Positions 34,701 to 45,995 are shown, numbered from the stretch's first letter. The stretch is DNA of 64,000 nt from Mytilus edulis (GCF_963676685.1 NC_092355.1:69447006-69511005); one strand, 5' to 3'. Made by a program: numbers and translations. Notes: a model not told the origin generated them from the letters alone.

Positions 34701-35035
34701 ATAGATGTCAATAATTCAGATAAAGGTTTCGTGTAGTACTTGGAAGACCCAGGAAAATACCGTTGTTTTAAATGACACTTATGTAGTTAAGTTATACAAT
34801 ACAGTGATGGAAGATCCAGTTCTTCGTCTTTGGTTGAAACTGTAAAAGCATTAAGAGACGTCATTATTACTTGGTCTACATTTTTTACTTGTTTATGTGT
34901 TAAATTGTTTTTTTTTTAATTTCAACCAACATCTATGAAGACTATCTAAGGAAAAAACAAGTTTTAAGATAAGTCTTCATAATAAGAACATCTTGAATGG
35001 TCTTTTAAAATGTTTGCGATTAATGAATATATAAT
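31745..35035 (+). repeat. Noncoding segmental duplication, copy B, interrupted by an RT element
   Basis: Matches 13513-15425 in the same orientation. The left part is continuous from 31745 to about 33410 (GATAGTCTTATAAATACG against GACAGTCTAAGGAATACG in copy A). Homology resumes at about 34835 (GAAACTGTAAAAGCATTA) and runs to about 35035. The 1.4 kb between is a retroelement remnant absent from copy A, so it inserted after, or was never part of, the duplicated block. Indels prevent any shared open frame. Confidence 0.8.
33415..34820 (-). pseudogene. Decayed family II RT element inserted in copy B
   Basis: On the minus strand, motif A appears as FDFSTLYTSIPNSKLKDKLK near 34545-34490. An FLIDNIFVSF segment follows near 34340, then a motif-B remnant (CAATTGGTTCCCATTGGAAT on the plus strand near 34270-34300). 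FTFRYIDDVLSLNN with the YIDD catalytic motif lies near 34200-34150, then YLDLSLEIDNEDRFKT near 34070. Stops and frameshifts separate these. The portion 33415-33720 is its noncoding tail, shared with 22845-23040 and 36395-36595. Its motif A (TSIPNSKLK) differs from the TTLPHILIK of the 24 kb element, so it is a second related lineage. Confidence 0.75.
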
Positions 35036-35306
35036 GAGGTCTTTGCGGTAAAAACCCATTATCGCATCTTCTCGATTTAGTTGCATGGAAATGGGGAAAA
35101 TGTCAAAGAGACAACAACCTGACCAATGAGCAGACAACAGCCGTTCAAAATGACACACATTAACCAAAGACAACCTATGAGCAACATGATAGACATGAAC
35201 CAGGGGCAAAAACTGAACTACAATGTACAGGCGCTTTACCAGTGACCTGTGACAGGCACATAAACAATGTTGCGGATTAACACATTACAAAACAATAAGC
35301 TATGTA

Positions 35307-35425
35307 ATAGTTATTAAATGTTCTGAGCTTATAATCAAATACTCCAGACACGCGTTTCGTCTTTAGAAGACTCATTAGTGACGCTCATATTAAAATATTT
35401 ATAGGCAAACAAGTACAGAGTTGAA
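35307..35425 (+). repeat. Copy of the dispersed AGACGCGCGTTTCGTC repeat
   Basis: TAGTTATTAAATGTTCTGAG, then CAGACACGCGTTTCGTC, a CTCATTAGTGACGCTCATAT segment and GGCAAACAAGTACAGAGTTG. It is longer than most solo copies and also matches the CAAGTACAAAGTTGAAGAG part of the 1-1083 repeat. Confidence 0.75.
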
Positions 35426-35458
35426 GAGAATAAACAATCGAACACCAGGTCAAACAAG

Positions 35459-35464
35459 TTTATT
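35459..35464 (-). terminator. Candidate poly(A) signal AATAAA for the FMO gene
   Basis: AATAAA on the minus strand, about 110 bases after the FMO stop codon. It is the first canonical hexamer downstream. Confidence 0.5.
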
Positions 35465-35574
35465 TTCTTTCACAAATGTCTATTTTAGTGTATACGATAA
35501 CATGTGGTGGAATACTAGAAATTACATTACAAAGACAAAATAGAAGTTGTTTGTATTTTAGAGATTTATCATTG

Positions 35575-36171
35575 TCACTCTACACTGAATGACTCGTTTC
35601 CTTGTACTTTGTAAGTGTTTTTCTTGCAATTACTAAAATCATTTGACCACGAGTTAAAATAGTGATCCCAAACTTTCTTCATTACTGGTGGATAAGGTTG
35701 GAACGTTCCAGCATAATGAGCAAGTTCTTTATCCCAGTCAAACTGATTGTGACACGTGATTCGTCGATTGGCGCCATCGTATTCAATTATCTTTTGCATT
35801 TCTTCGTCATTCGGTAATTTTGCTTTGTTTTCCAACACCGAACGAATAAACAGTGCTTCGTGATCACTCATTTTGAAAAACGACACCTGCCGTGGTATAC
35901 CCATGAAAAACAGAGTGCGCCACTCAGCGGGAAATATGTATTTAAAGAAGTTGCTAACATCTGAATTTTTCCCGATCTTGACTATTCCTTCCGGTAAGAA
36001 TTTAAATTCGTGTTTATATCCAGTACAATAGATAACAGCATCGACGTCAAGTTCGTCGTCATTGTCTAAAATGACCGATGATTTGGTGAACCGCTTAAAC
36101 GACGAACGTTTCTCTGTTATGTTATCTGGTAGGATTGTTGGTGCTTTTGTCCAATTATGACAAAGATAAAC
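35575..36171 (-). CDS. FMO exon 5 (C-terminal half and stop)
   Basis: Acceptor ATTTAACAG| at 36172; TGA at 35577-35575. 597 nt. Begins VYLCHNWTKAPTILPD, contains CTGYKHEF and ends GNESFSVE. Confidence 0.85.
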   Translation of the reverse strand, partial: VYLCHNWTKAPTILPDNITEKRSSFKRFTKSSVILDNDDELDVDAVIYCTGYKHEFKFLPEGIVKIGKNSDVSNFFKYIFPAEWRTLFFMGIPRQVSFFKMSDHEALFIRSVLENKAKLPNDEEMQKIIEYDGANRRITCHNQFDWDKELAHYAGTFQPYPPVMKKVWDHYFNSWSNDFSNCKKNTYKVQGNESFSVE

Positions 36172-39100
36172 CTGTTAAATAAATGATGGACTGTTCAAAA
36201 ACAAAAAACAAAATCAAATAATGTTATTGATTTCCGTTGTTACTTTCAATCAGGTATAAATCGGACGTCCAAACATCATCTTTTCTTTTAGTTTAAAAAT
36301 AGGGTTTTTGTGGTATCATATAAATTGTGTCATATCATGATATTCATGTTATAAATAGGGAAAAAATGTATTTTTCTAGAAAGTTTTTTTTTAAAAAGAG
36401 AGGCGAAAGATATTATAAGGACATTCAAACTCATAAGTCGGAATAAAATTGACAACACCATGCCTAAAAATGAAAAAGACAAACAATAGAGCACAAACCA
36501 CGACAAATTAACTAAAAACTTAGCACAAGGAATCCCGCCAAAAACTTGGGGTGATTTCATGTGCTGCGGTAGGGCTTTAAACCTATGTGTGTGCCAAATG
36601 CGAATTTTGGTGAAAGCATAAGAGTGACTTTCCAGTAATAGGTAGAAAAGAATAAATACTCTATCTGAAATACGTAAAGACTTTTAAAAGAAAACTGTAA
36701 AATAAATCGGGGATCGAAACATCAGGATTTTTTCTGTTCAAAAAATGTTTTTTGTTAATAGGCTTTTAGTTAAGAAATTGAAGATTGAGATGGTTAGATA
36801 TCCCATAGTTGTAAACTATTTCAAATTGATGCAGTCATTTTTGTATATTACTGAACTATATTGGAGTTTTATATGCTCTATTTCTGTGTCCCTCCCCCAG
36901 TTTGGAGGGTTTCACGTTGCTAAAATTTTCTTTTTAAGTTTAATGTTATGTAATGTTGTTTGTCTCTTCGTTGTTCTTCTTTCGGCATTGGATTTGCCAT
37001 TTTAAAAAGGGAGTTATGGTATGAGTATCCCATTGGTGTCTTTTTTTGTTAAAATAAAAAAACAAATAAAGTCAACAGTAGTTTACCAGTGTTCAAAATT
37101 TATCAATTGATTGAGAAAAAAACTGTTTGATAACAACTGGCACATTCCTGACATGGTACCGGGCATTTTAAGAAGAATGGAAGATTGAATCTGGTTTAAT
37201 GGTCAGCCAAGCCTTCCGCTTTATTATAATAATAAATAAAATATCTCTAAAAAACGGTGCATATGTTTCACAATAAATATATAACTTACTTTCTTAGCAA
37301 ACTTTGATAGTTCAAAAGCAAGATCTATCCCAGTATACCGACATCCAAGTAATGCAACTTTCAGATCTACAAAATTTTCTGGTCTACGGTACCACATACT
37401 GTGTAATAAAAGCCCTTCAAATTCCTCTTGGTTTTCTATGTCCGGATATTTAGGCACCGAACAATTTCTGCAAACAAAATCAAAGATTTCAAATTGTTAA
37501 CACTTCACATTCATTAGAAATTTCTTAGGGTACTATATTTCATTTAAGGTTTATCTTACAGTAAAAAAAGGTAAAATCACAAAAATACTAAACTCAGAGG
37601 AAAATCAAATCGGACAGTTCATAATCACATGGCAAAATCAAATGACAAAACACATCAAAAACAAATGGACAACAACTGTCATATTACTGACTTGGTACAG
37701 GCATTTTCAAATGTAGAAAATGGTGAATTAAACCTGGTTTAATAGCGCTAAACCTCTCAATTTATACGACAGTCTCATTTAATTCCGATTTATTTACGAT
37801 GATGCGTGAACTAAACGGACATAAGAAATAAAATAGTCAAAATACGGGTACATCAGTCATCATCGTGTTATAATTTTAAAAGATACAATTTCGCGTGTCT
37901 GACGTCAGAACAATTATACGTCACATATTGTTGTTGTTCAACGTTCAATGGTTATACAAACAACTCTAAAATTTCACATGGGCAATGTTAGATAAGTTTG
38001 AATCAGTGAATATATAGACTGAAACAATATAGCTACATGCAATGTAACAATTCCCATCCTTAGATAGCATGACAAAATTGTTACTTGTTCATTGTGTTAT
38101 TGTTCTATGGTATAGTTTTTGTATTCTTGTTTTTCATATTTGTTAATGTGCTTTGTCTAAATGCCTTTTGTAGTTTTTTGTTGTTACATATGACGTGGCT
38201 CTGCACTTAACATCCCGTCATTGTGTTATTGTTCTATGGTAAAAATTATGTACCCTTGTCTTTCATTTTTGCCAATATGTGTTGCCTTTTTGTGCTTCTT
38301 TGTAACATATTTGTGCTTTTTATTGTTTTGATAGTGATTAAGATTAAATAAAATTGAGAATGGAAATGGGGAATGTGCCAAAGAGACAACAACCTGACCA
38401 TAGAAAAAAACAACAACAGAAGGTCACCAACAGGTCTTCAATGTAGCGAGAAATTCCCGCACCCGGAGGTGTCCCTCAGCTGACCCCTAAACAAATATAT
38501 ACTAGTTCAGTGATAATGAATGCCATACTAATTTCCAAATTGTACACAAGAAACTAAAATTAAAATAATATAAGACTAACAAAGGCCAGAGGCTCCTGAC
38601 TTGGGACAGGCGCAAAAATGCGGCGGGGTTAAACATGTTTGTGAGATCTCAACCCTCCCCTATACCTCTAGCCAATGTAGAACAGTAAACGCATAACAAT
38701 ATGCACATTAAAATTCAGTTCAAGAGAAGTCCGAGTCTGATGTCAGAAGATGTAACCATGGAAAATAAACAAAATGACAATAATACATAAATAACAACTG
38801 ACTACTAGCAGTTAACTGACAAACCCATTGTTGACTGCAGTATTCCTGTTTTGATATTCTTATTAGGTCTTTCCACTTTTCTGTGGAAAGACCTATTGTT
38901 TTTCTTCTGATTATTTTTTTTTTTTTTTTCTTCCGCCTAATTTTGTTCTTGCGATAAACATTTGTTTCGCAATATGTCGCTTAGATATTTTGTATATGAT
39001 ATCGAACAGTTTATGCGCTTTTGAAATTTACCCTGCGTAAACAAATACTTTTCTTTGTAGGAGTTATCTCCCCAAACACTGTTTTCCTTGTTAGCGCATC

Positions 39101-42100
39101 TCCTTCGCAACCGTAAAAGATTATGACAAATTTATTTTACAAAATTGCTCGTTATATCCTTCGCATGATTTGTCCTATTTTGACCGAAGCGATATGACCG
39201 CTCCATATGAGAGTTATTTCCCCTTATGCATCTGATATAAGTGATATGAATTTCTATCTTATAAACCATAAGTGATAGAGACCTAGGATCTTTTGATTTG
39301 AGGTCCTTGGTCCCAAAAAATGAAAATTAGGTCAAGGTCAAAGGTCAAGGTCATATTTTAATATTTGAATTTGGCTTATTTTCACTTATATCCAAAGACT
39401 GTATAAGATATCAACAAATTAGTTTTACTAAATTGTTAGTTGCGACATGTCGTAAGATGTAAATTTTGATTGCAAGCGTACGTTGAATGTGAAAGGGAGT
39501 TTTCTCCCCTCTTGTATTAAAAAATACGCGTTTGGTGATATAACTCATTAACTAAATATAATTAAGACCTATGGTCTTTTGATTTGAGGTCCTTGGTTTA
39601 TGACCTTGAAATTGATCTCAAGGTCATAGCTTAATTTGACGTTCTATATTTTGACCTTTGCTTTTATTCTATATGTATACATGATAAAGATATACAACTT
39701 TTAGAAAAAGGTATCAAGCCATTTAACCTTTAAAAAAAACAACCGGAAGTGACCTTTTGTAAACCGGAAGTAGCTATTTTTTGTACTTTATTAATATAAA
39801 AGTATATAGAACCAGATATTTTTGGAATCGGTTTCAAGTAAATAATTAAATATAATCGGAAGTAACATTTTTCAAACCGGAAGTAACAAATTATCTCCCT
39901 TATTTAAAAAAAAATGTATGGAAACAATATATTTTTGGAATCAGCTTACTAGGAGCTATCATTTGACAATTGAAATGACATTTTAAACTTAGTTTCACAA
40001 CTTTTCATATCAAAAAGGATGGAAAGACCTTCAATTGTTCTCTGAATTTTTTTATTTTTTTCTTCCGCCTAATTTTGTTCTTGCGATAAACATTTGTTTT
40101 GCAATATGTCGCTTAGATATTTGGTATATGATATCGAACAATTGATGCGCTTTTGAAATTTACCCTGCGTAACCGAAAACTTTTCTTTGTAGGAGTAATC
40201 TCCCCAAACACTGTTTTCCTTGTGAGCGCAACTCCTTCGCAAACGTAAAATATTATGACAAATTTATTTTACAAAATTGCTCGTTATATCCTTTGCATGA
40301 TTTGTCCTATTTTGACCGAAGTGATATGAATGCTCCATACGAGAGTTATTTCCCCTTATTCATTTGATATAAGTGAATTGCATTTCTAACTGGTAAACCA
40401 TAATTGATAGAGACCTAGGATCTTTTGATTTGAGGTCCTTGGTCCAAAAAAATGAAAATTAGGTCAAGGTCAAAGGTCAAGGTCATATTCTAATTTTTGA
40501 ATATGGCTCATTTCCAAAAAACGTTTTAGATATCGACAAATTATTTTTTCTAAATCGTTTGTTGTGACATGTCGTAACACGTAAATTTTGATTGCAAGGG
40601 TACGTTGAATGTGAAAGGGAGTTTTCTCCCCTTTGGTATTTAAAAATACGCGTATGGTGATATAACTCATTAACTAAACATAATTAAGACCTATGGTCTT
40701 TTGATTTGAGGTTCTTGGTTAATGACCTTGAAATTGATCACAAGGTCATAGCTTAATTTGACGTTCTAGATTTTGACCTTTGCTTTTACCCCATCTGTAT
40801 ACATAATAAAGTTATGAGACTTTTTGACAAACGGTATCAAACCATTAAACTTAAAAAAAACAACCGGAAGTGACCTTCTGTAAACCGGAAGTAGCTATTT
40901 ATTGTACTTTATTACATAAAAGTATAAAAAACAAGATATTTTTGGAATCAGTGTCAAGTAAATAGTCAAATATTATCGGAAATAGAGTTTTTCAAACCGG
41001 AAGTAAGAAATTATCTCCCTTATCTAAAAAAATATTGTTTAGAAACCATATATTTTTGGAATCAGCGTACAATAAGCTATCATTTGACGATTGAAATGAC
41101 ATTTTAAACCTATTTTTACACCTTTCATATTAAAATACATTGTTTTGGTGGAAAGACCTTCAATTGTTCTCTGAACAATTGGTTTTTAATTATTTTTGTT
41201 TCTTTTGTTCACATATCGTTGTCAATATAATTGAATTTTATACGACTGTCATACAAGTGAGAGGTTTAGATAGTTACAAAACCAGGTTTAATTCACCATT
41301 TTATACATTATATAAATGTCTGTTCAACATCAGGATTATATGAGTTGTTATCCTTTCGTTTGATATGTTTGAGCTTTTTCACTTTGTCATTTGATTAGGG
41401 ACTTTCCGTTTTGAATTTCTCGGAGATCTGTATTTTTGTGATTGTACTGTTTTGTAAATGAACATTTAATATTTTTTTACTCACCCATTGCACACCACAA
41501 CGGCATCAAATTCCTCTGTTTGCAAATCGTTTTTATGTCTGATGTCACCGTATGTAATTTTCCATTTTGTATCTTTTGCTGACAAGTCAACAGGTTTTAC
41601 CTCTTTAACCTCTGTATTGAACTGAGATGCATAAAAAGAGATAGAATATTACTATATATGATAAAATATTTTCATTTAATTCAAGTATATACAAAAATGA
41701 GACAATCCCCTGATAATTCTGATGCAAGTGTCGTAATAAATATTCTAATCTTTTAAATATTACTTTATATCAATTTGCTTAAAAATCAAAGGAAAATATT
41801 GCATAACTGTCACTGGTTTAAGAGGTTGTTTGACGAGTTCCTTGTTTGTAATTTATTTGACTAATATGTGAGTGGAGTAGGTCGGGTATAACCCCTTTTT
41901 TGAATCAAAATATAGCAGTTTTACGGAATTGTTAAAATGTTTACTTTTGGCTATTCATTGTAAAGAAAAATACTTTTGTTACATAAATATGGGTTAATTT
42001 TGACAATACAATACACAAGTATCGGATACTAGCATCATTAAGTCATGCTGATTTACTGAAATCTTCACAATCTTAGCATCTGAGTTAAATTTTGACGGTT

Positions 42101-45100
42101 TCCGTCTTAAATGGAAGTGGCAGCAATTATGTCCATTCTAAACATCTAAAAGCAAGATGTATTTTGTAATAATACATAACATATATAAAAGTTGAGGATA
42201 AACACGGATGCGGCCACTTTCACTTTTGACAAAACAATCTGAAAAGTGACAAATAATGGCAAATTTGATAGAGTTTGAATATTTAAATTGAATTTGAGCG
42301 TATTTTGTGACTAAATTAGTCCAAATAGATCCCAAAACTCATTGAATATACTAAATTAGACACTTAAGTGTTTAAAAAGTGTCAAAAAATCTTTCATCAG
42401 ATGAACATGAAGTTTTAATCCAAAATCGGCCGGCACCAGATCTATTCTTTTCTTTAGAAAATGAAAAAATGTCTATCGATTACGGTTGCAGAAAAACAAA
42501 AATTACCAGACGAAGGTGTATTTATACAGATTGCACCGAATCGGCTATTAATAATCATTATATTAATTACAACAACAACAAAATAGATAAGTTTATTAGT
42601 TTTTTGGTCGAAACATGTGATTTTTTTTTAGTAAAACATAGTTCAGTACAAGTATTAAGTGACAGTATAATGAACCGCTTTTCAAACCTCGTAGTCGTAA
42701 AAAATGGCATCTTCCTTAAAATTACATTTTTAATAAGATAATGAAGGGATTACAAAGGAACAGTGCAATCGTATCCTGCTTTGGAAGCATCACCCGCCAT
42801 TCTTTAGCATGCTTGATACCATATCACACATACTTTATCAATTTACCTTGATCAATTTTCTAATGTCACAGTCATCAACAATCCAATTAAGATACTGTAA
42901 AACCTGCTGATGTGTCATAAAGCAAGGTAAACCATATTTTTCTAATGGATAATCGTCAATTTCCATCAGTGGTCCTGGGGTTACTGTTCTACAACAGATA
43001 AGAGGTATGTTTATATATAAATAAACTCATAAAACATACAATACTTATAATAGTTTACGCTAGACGCGCGTTTCGAGTACACAAAAAAAAACACACATCA
43101 ATGCCGTTCGAATATAACAGTTCATAAATATGATTGTACTTCAAAAACATAATGTTATACTCGCTTTCAAAAACTTTAATTTGAAAAACATTACAGTGCT
43201 AGTGGAAAATAATATTCGGTACTACAAGTTTATCCTGAAGTTCTTTCATATCAGGGAATCGTGTGCCCCTTGGTTGCCTGCACCTTATCAAAAACTGCTG
43301 TCCAATTTTAACAATACTATTGCATATCTTATCAATATCGTGAAAGTAAAGTTAAGTAAAGTGCAACTAAATTTTAAAACTTTAAATGACTTGCATGTTC
43401 ATATACATGTAAATTTATTCTTTTAAATTAATATACCGAACATAGAATAAGGTGAAATAACAAAATATTGAACTTCAAAGGAAATTCAATTAAGAAAATC
43501 CTTTATGAAATGTCAAAATCAAAAGTTTAAATCAAAATGCTTAAAACTCTTTACGTTTGATCGTATTTCCCCATCTCTCAACGCATCCGTAACTGTTGGA
43601 TGTTTAGGTTCGATCGTTTATGATGAAGATTAAAAGGCGGCAGATACCGGAAACATTCAAAGCCTTATAGAATATAACGTAACAGTACAACATAAAAACT
43701 ATCTGTAAAGATCTTTTGTAAAGGACTTTACTTATTCAATATATTTCATTTGAAATAGAAACTATCATAATGCAAAAAAAAATACAAACGGTACTCAAGC
43801 TAACTGAAAGATAAGTGCAAGCTAACAGATAGACCCTTTATGACTATACAAAATGATTAACTATTACAGCATTAGCCCAACAAATATGTATGTGTGTTAA
43901 CAGTACCCCTACCTTCCATAATTTTTATCCACTAAAGTTTTTTTTAACATTTATGATCAAGCGCTGTTAAAGTCCCAATGTTGCTACCAATAACTCAATT
44001 TTGAAACCAATATTAAAATCAAAATAAAATTCTACCTACCTACTCTACTTTTTTTCAGTATGTAACAGTAAACACACATATTGTTTTGTTTAGCCTAAAC
44101 AGGGAAAAGCAAACATATGTGAAATTCCAACATAAAATTAATATCAGGATTTCAAGAAAGTGGAATGTACTTTATAAAAGTATAATAACAAAACAACCGA
44201 CCTCCAATGAAAGTTCAAATGGCAAAATTAAAAGCTCAGACACAAAAAGCGAGTAGAAAACAACTGTCATATTCCTGACTTGCAACAACCATTTCTTGAT
44301 GTTTATCAACGGTGGATTTAACTAAGTTTTCTAGCTAGCGTAACCTATCACTTGTTTGACAGTCGCATAGAAGTTCATTATATTGACAACAACAAAGTTT
44401 GATACAAAAAAAAAGCATAATTGGTATAGTTGAAAACAATTGTGGTTCTGCAGTCAATATTGTGCAATGTCCGTACATATTCACGATACAATCAATGTTA
44501 GTGCCGATATTTTCTTAATTACTGGTATTTAAATGTTTTTAAAAACACAAGTCATTAGTGTTTTTAAGGTCTGCAAACTTTAGAAAAACTATATAGATAT
44601 AGGAAGATGTGTTATGAATGCCAATGAGACAACTCTCCATCCAAGTCACAAATTAGAAAAATAAACCATTATAGGTCAAGGTATGGCCTTCAACACGGAG
44701 ATTTGGCTCACATCGAACAGCAAACTATAAAGGGTCCCAAAAAACACTTGTGTAAAACCATTCAAACGGGAATACCAACGGCCTAATCTATATAAAAATG
44801 AAAAACGAGAAACACTTTTTAACCAAATAAACAGACGACAACCACTGAACATCAGATTCCCGACTTTGAACAGGTACAAACAATTGCATATACAAGGTAT
44901 CAGTGGTTGTCGTTTGGTTTACTTTTACAAATTTTGATCTGGATGGAGAATTGTCTCAATGGCACTCATACTGCATCTTCTTATAACTCAACAGCGTGAA
45001 ATATTTATTGCCTAATAATAACATACCTTAAATTATGATAAATGGCACTGGTTATCGGTCGTCCATAAATGTCTTCTTTGATTTGATCTGTATACAGCCA

Positions 45101-45229
45101 TGTTCCTCCTAAATCAAAGTTTCTCTCAAAGCATTTTATTTTGAAGTTTTCATTTTGAGAAAGACGTCGGAGTGCTGAAATACCATGAAGTCCGGCTCCA
45201 ATAATACCGATTCGTTTAATGTCAGACAT
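35575..45229 (-). CDS. Flavin-containing monooxygenase (FMO GS-OX-like), five exons, 418 aa
   Basis: Predicted FAD- and NADPH-dependent oxygenase that oxidises soft nucleophilic N or S centres, as in detoxification. Joining minus-strand exons 45229-45027, 42988-42847, 41621-41485, 37467-37290 and 36171-35575 gives 1257 nt with no internal stop, all introns GT-AG. Motifs: FAD-binding G11-A-G13-L-H-G16 after MSDIKRIGII; ERNFDLGGTW; YHNLRT spanning the exon 1/2 junction; the FMO signature FEGLLLHSMWY (F177, G179, H183, Y187); an NADPH-site region GCRYTG (202-207) in place of GxGxxG; and CTGY (269-272), the equivalent of the family's ATGY. The length fits invertebrate and plant GS-OX-type FMOs of about 420-450 aa. 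No transmembrane tail like that of vertebrate FMOs is evident. The gene spans 9.7 kb because the introns hold transposable elements. The substrate cannot be inferred. Confidence 0.85.
36395..36595 (-). mobile_element. Family II tail in FMO intron 4
   Basis: AAGAGAGGCGAAAGATATTA, then AAGGACATTCAAACTCATAA, GACAACACCATGCCTAAAAA and CCCGCCAAAAACTTGGGGTG. Minus orientation, the same as the gene. Confidence 0.6.
36880..37045 (+). mobile_element. Family II tail in FMO intron 4, opposite orientation
   Basis: TGTGTCCCTCCCCCAGTTTG, then GAGGGTTTCACGTTGCT, a TTTAATGTTATG segment and TTTGTCTCTTCGTTGTTC. With 36395-36595 it forms a loose inverted pair inside one intron. Confidence 0.5.
37290..37467 (-). 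CDS. FMO exon 4 (FMO signature and NADPH-binding region)
   Basis: Acceptor TTGTTTGCAG| at 37468 and donor AAA|GTAAGT at 37289. 178 nt. Encodes FEGLLLHSMWY and LLGCRYTGIDLAFELS. Confidence 0.85.
37560..37790 (-). repeat. Dispersed repeat (GGCAAAATCAAA / TAAACCTGGTTTAATAGC family)
   Basis: AATCACATGGCAAAATCAAA, then ACACATCAAAAACAAATGG, GGTACAGGCATTTTC and GGTGAATTAAACCTGGTTT. The same series occurs at 44190-44370, 55000-55160, 58560-58830 and 61690-61870, and inverted at 41180-41460, 54100-54360 and 55900-56160. It is one of the most frequent repeats here. Noncoding. Confidence 0.65.
38345..38820 (-). mobile_element. RT-element 3' tail in FMO intron 3
   Basis: Starts AAATTGAGAATGGAAATGGG and follows the tail of the 23.2 kb element to GACTACTAGCAGTTAACTGA, where it is cut off. 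The AGGTCA-bearing element begins 45 bases later. Confidence 0.8.
38866..40056 (+). mobile_element. AGGTCA-bearing non-autonomous element, copy 2 (first of a tandem pair)
   Basis: Starts with the palindrome AGGTCTTTCCAC...GTGGAAAGACCT near 38866-38895 and runs, TCTTCCGCCTAATTTTGTTC onward, to GGAAAGACCTTCAATTGTTC at about 40022-40041. The end repeats AGGTCTTTCC in inverted form, so it looks like a DNA element with short inverted termini. Noncoding. Four AGGTCA half-sites occur in a row at 39329-39353, and an inverted pair with arms TATGACCTTGA/TCAAGGTCATA lies at 39599-39628. Four CCGGAAGT motifs lie near its right end. Confidence 0.75.
40057..41180 (+). mobile_element. AGGTCA-bearing element, copy 3 (second of the tandem pair)
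   Basis: Direct repeat of copy 2 without the left palindrome: TCTTCCGCCTAATTTTGTTC at about 40064, AGGTCA half-sites at 40461-40485, an inverted TGACCTTG/CAAGGTCA pair near 40722-40749, CCGGAAGT motifs, and the end GGTGGAAAGACCTTCAATTG at about 41149. The two copies differ by scattered substitutions and are older than a very recent duplication. Confidence 0.75.
41180..41460 (+). repeat. Dispersed repeat, inverted relative to 37560
   Basis: ACGACTGTCATACAAGTGAG, then AGGTTTAGATAGTTACAAAA, CCAGGTTTAATTCACC and CATTTGATTAGGGACTTTCC. Ends about 20 bases before FMO exon 3. Confidence 0.6.
41485..41621 (-). CDS. FMO exon 3
   Basis: Acceptor TGCATCTCAG| at 41622 and donor TGG|GTGAGT at 41484. 137 nt. 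Encodes FNTEVKEVKPVDLSAKD to FDAVVVCNG; the D-x-VVVCNG strand is typical of FMOs. Confidence 0.85.
42847..42988 (-). CDS. FMO exon 2
   Basis: Acceptor TGTTGTAG| at 42989 and donor AAG|GTAAAT at 42846. 142 nt. Encodes TVTPGPLMEIDDYPLEKYG through CDIRKLIK. Completes the Arg codon of exon 1. Confidence 0.8.
44580..44990. mobile_element. Fold-back repeat in FMO intron 1 (~400 bp)
   Basis: The left arm, about 44590-44660 (AGGAAGATGTGTTATGAATG, then CCAATGAGACAACTCTCC), is inverted at about 44915-44985 (GGAGAATTGTCTCAATGGCA, then CTCATACTGCATCTTC). Between the arms is the common repeat body GGTATGGCCTTCAACACGGA, CATTCAAACGGGAATACCAA, GACGACAACCACTGAACATC. Noncoding; the minus-strand frame at 44676-44879 is incidental. 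Confidence 0.6.
45027..45229 (-). CDS. FMO exon 1 (start, FAD-binding fold)
   Basis: ATG at 45229-45227 and donor AAG|GTATGT at 45026. 203 nt. Encodes the GAGLHG Rossmann motif and ends within the Arg codon of YHNLR. Confidence 0.85.
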
Positions 45230-45895
45230 TGTTTTCTTAAGACACTCGTCGATCGCTATCTATGTGACAAATAACTTGTAGCTATGACGGATACTGTGTT
45301 ATTTGTCCGTTTTATACCATTCTGAATTTTGAATTTCAAAAATACACCCATTGATTTGATATTTTAATTTGTATACGAAGGGGGAAAACAAGCACAAACG
45401 TCCTGGTTACTGGCACGATTTTTTTCATAACACTATTTTATTGGTATGACTATTGATGCACACATAGTAAGAAATACGGTTAACTACTATGTCCTTAATT
45501 TTACACTACAGTGCGTGGCAACAAAATAACACTAAAATGCAACAAAAAACAAACGAAAATGCAACATACATATGATGAAACATTAGAAAACAACTGCAAC
45601 ACTCCTAGCTTGGTACAGGACATTGCAAGGGAAGAGAACCATCCTAGGATGCATACTGTAAACCAACTAATTTTTGCGACATTCGCAATTAGAAAAACAA
45701 TGCGAAAATAAATGTCGCGAACTTGTAAATCTTTCCTTATTGAATTACATTAAGTAAAATTGAGAATCGCAAAATTGGCATGAAAGGACTTAACGCGAAA
45801 TATAGTATCCGCGATAATAAGTTTTACATTATTTGATTTCTTGTTATTGTAGTGCTTTCCGACATTTACATCGTTCTGACCTTTCAAATATTTTA
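45230..45895. other. Region upstream of the FMO gene, probable promoter interval
   Basis: The first ~665 bases upstream of the FMO ATG. No dispersed repeat is obvious until 45897. No TATA box or factor site stands out enough to report. Confidence 0.35.
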
Positions 45896-45896
45896 A

Positions 45897-45934
45897 CTCG
45901 CTACTGATGAGTCTTATGTAGACGAAACGAAATT
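45897..45934 (-). repeat. Short remnant of the dispersed repeat
   Basis: CTCGCTACTGATGAGTCTTA followed by TGTAGACGAAACGA, the inverted end of the core repeat. Confidence 0.6.
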
Positions 45935-45995
45935 ATAGATCATGTTTCGTTGATAATTTTTGTTAAAACTTAGGGACACCCATGTCGGTTCTTAC

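Noticed and set aside
42379..42741. 120-codon open frame in FMO intron 2, plus strand
   Set aside because: No recognisable domain, low-complexity NNHYINYNNNKI stretch, no splice or poly(A) context. I cannot support it as a gene.
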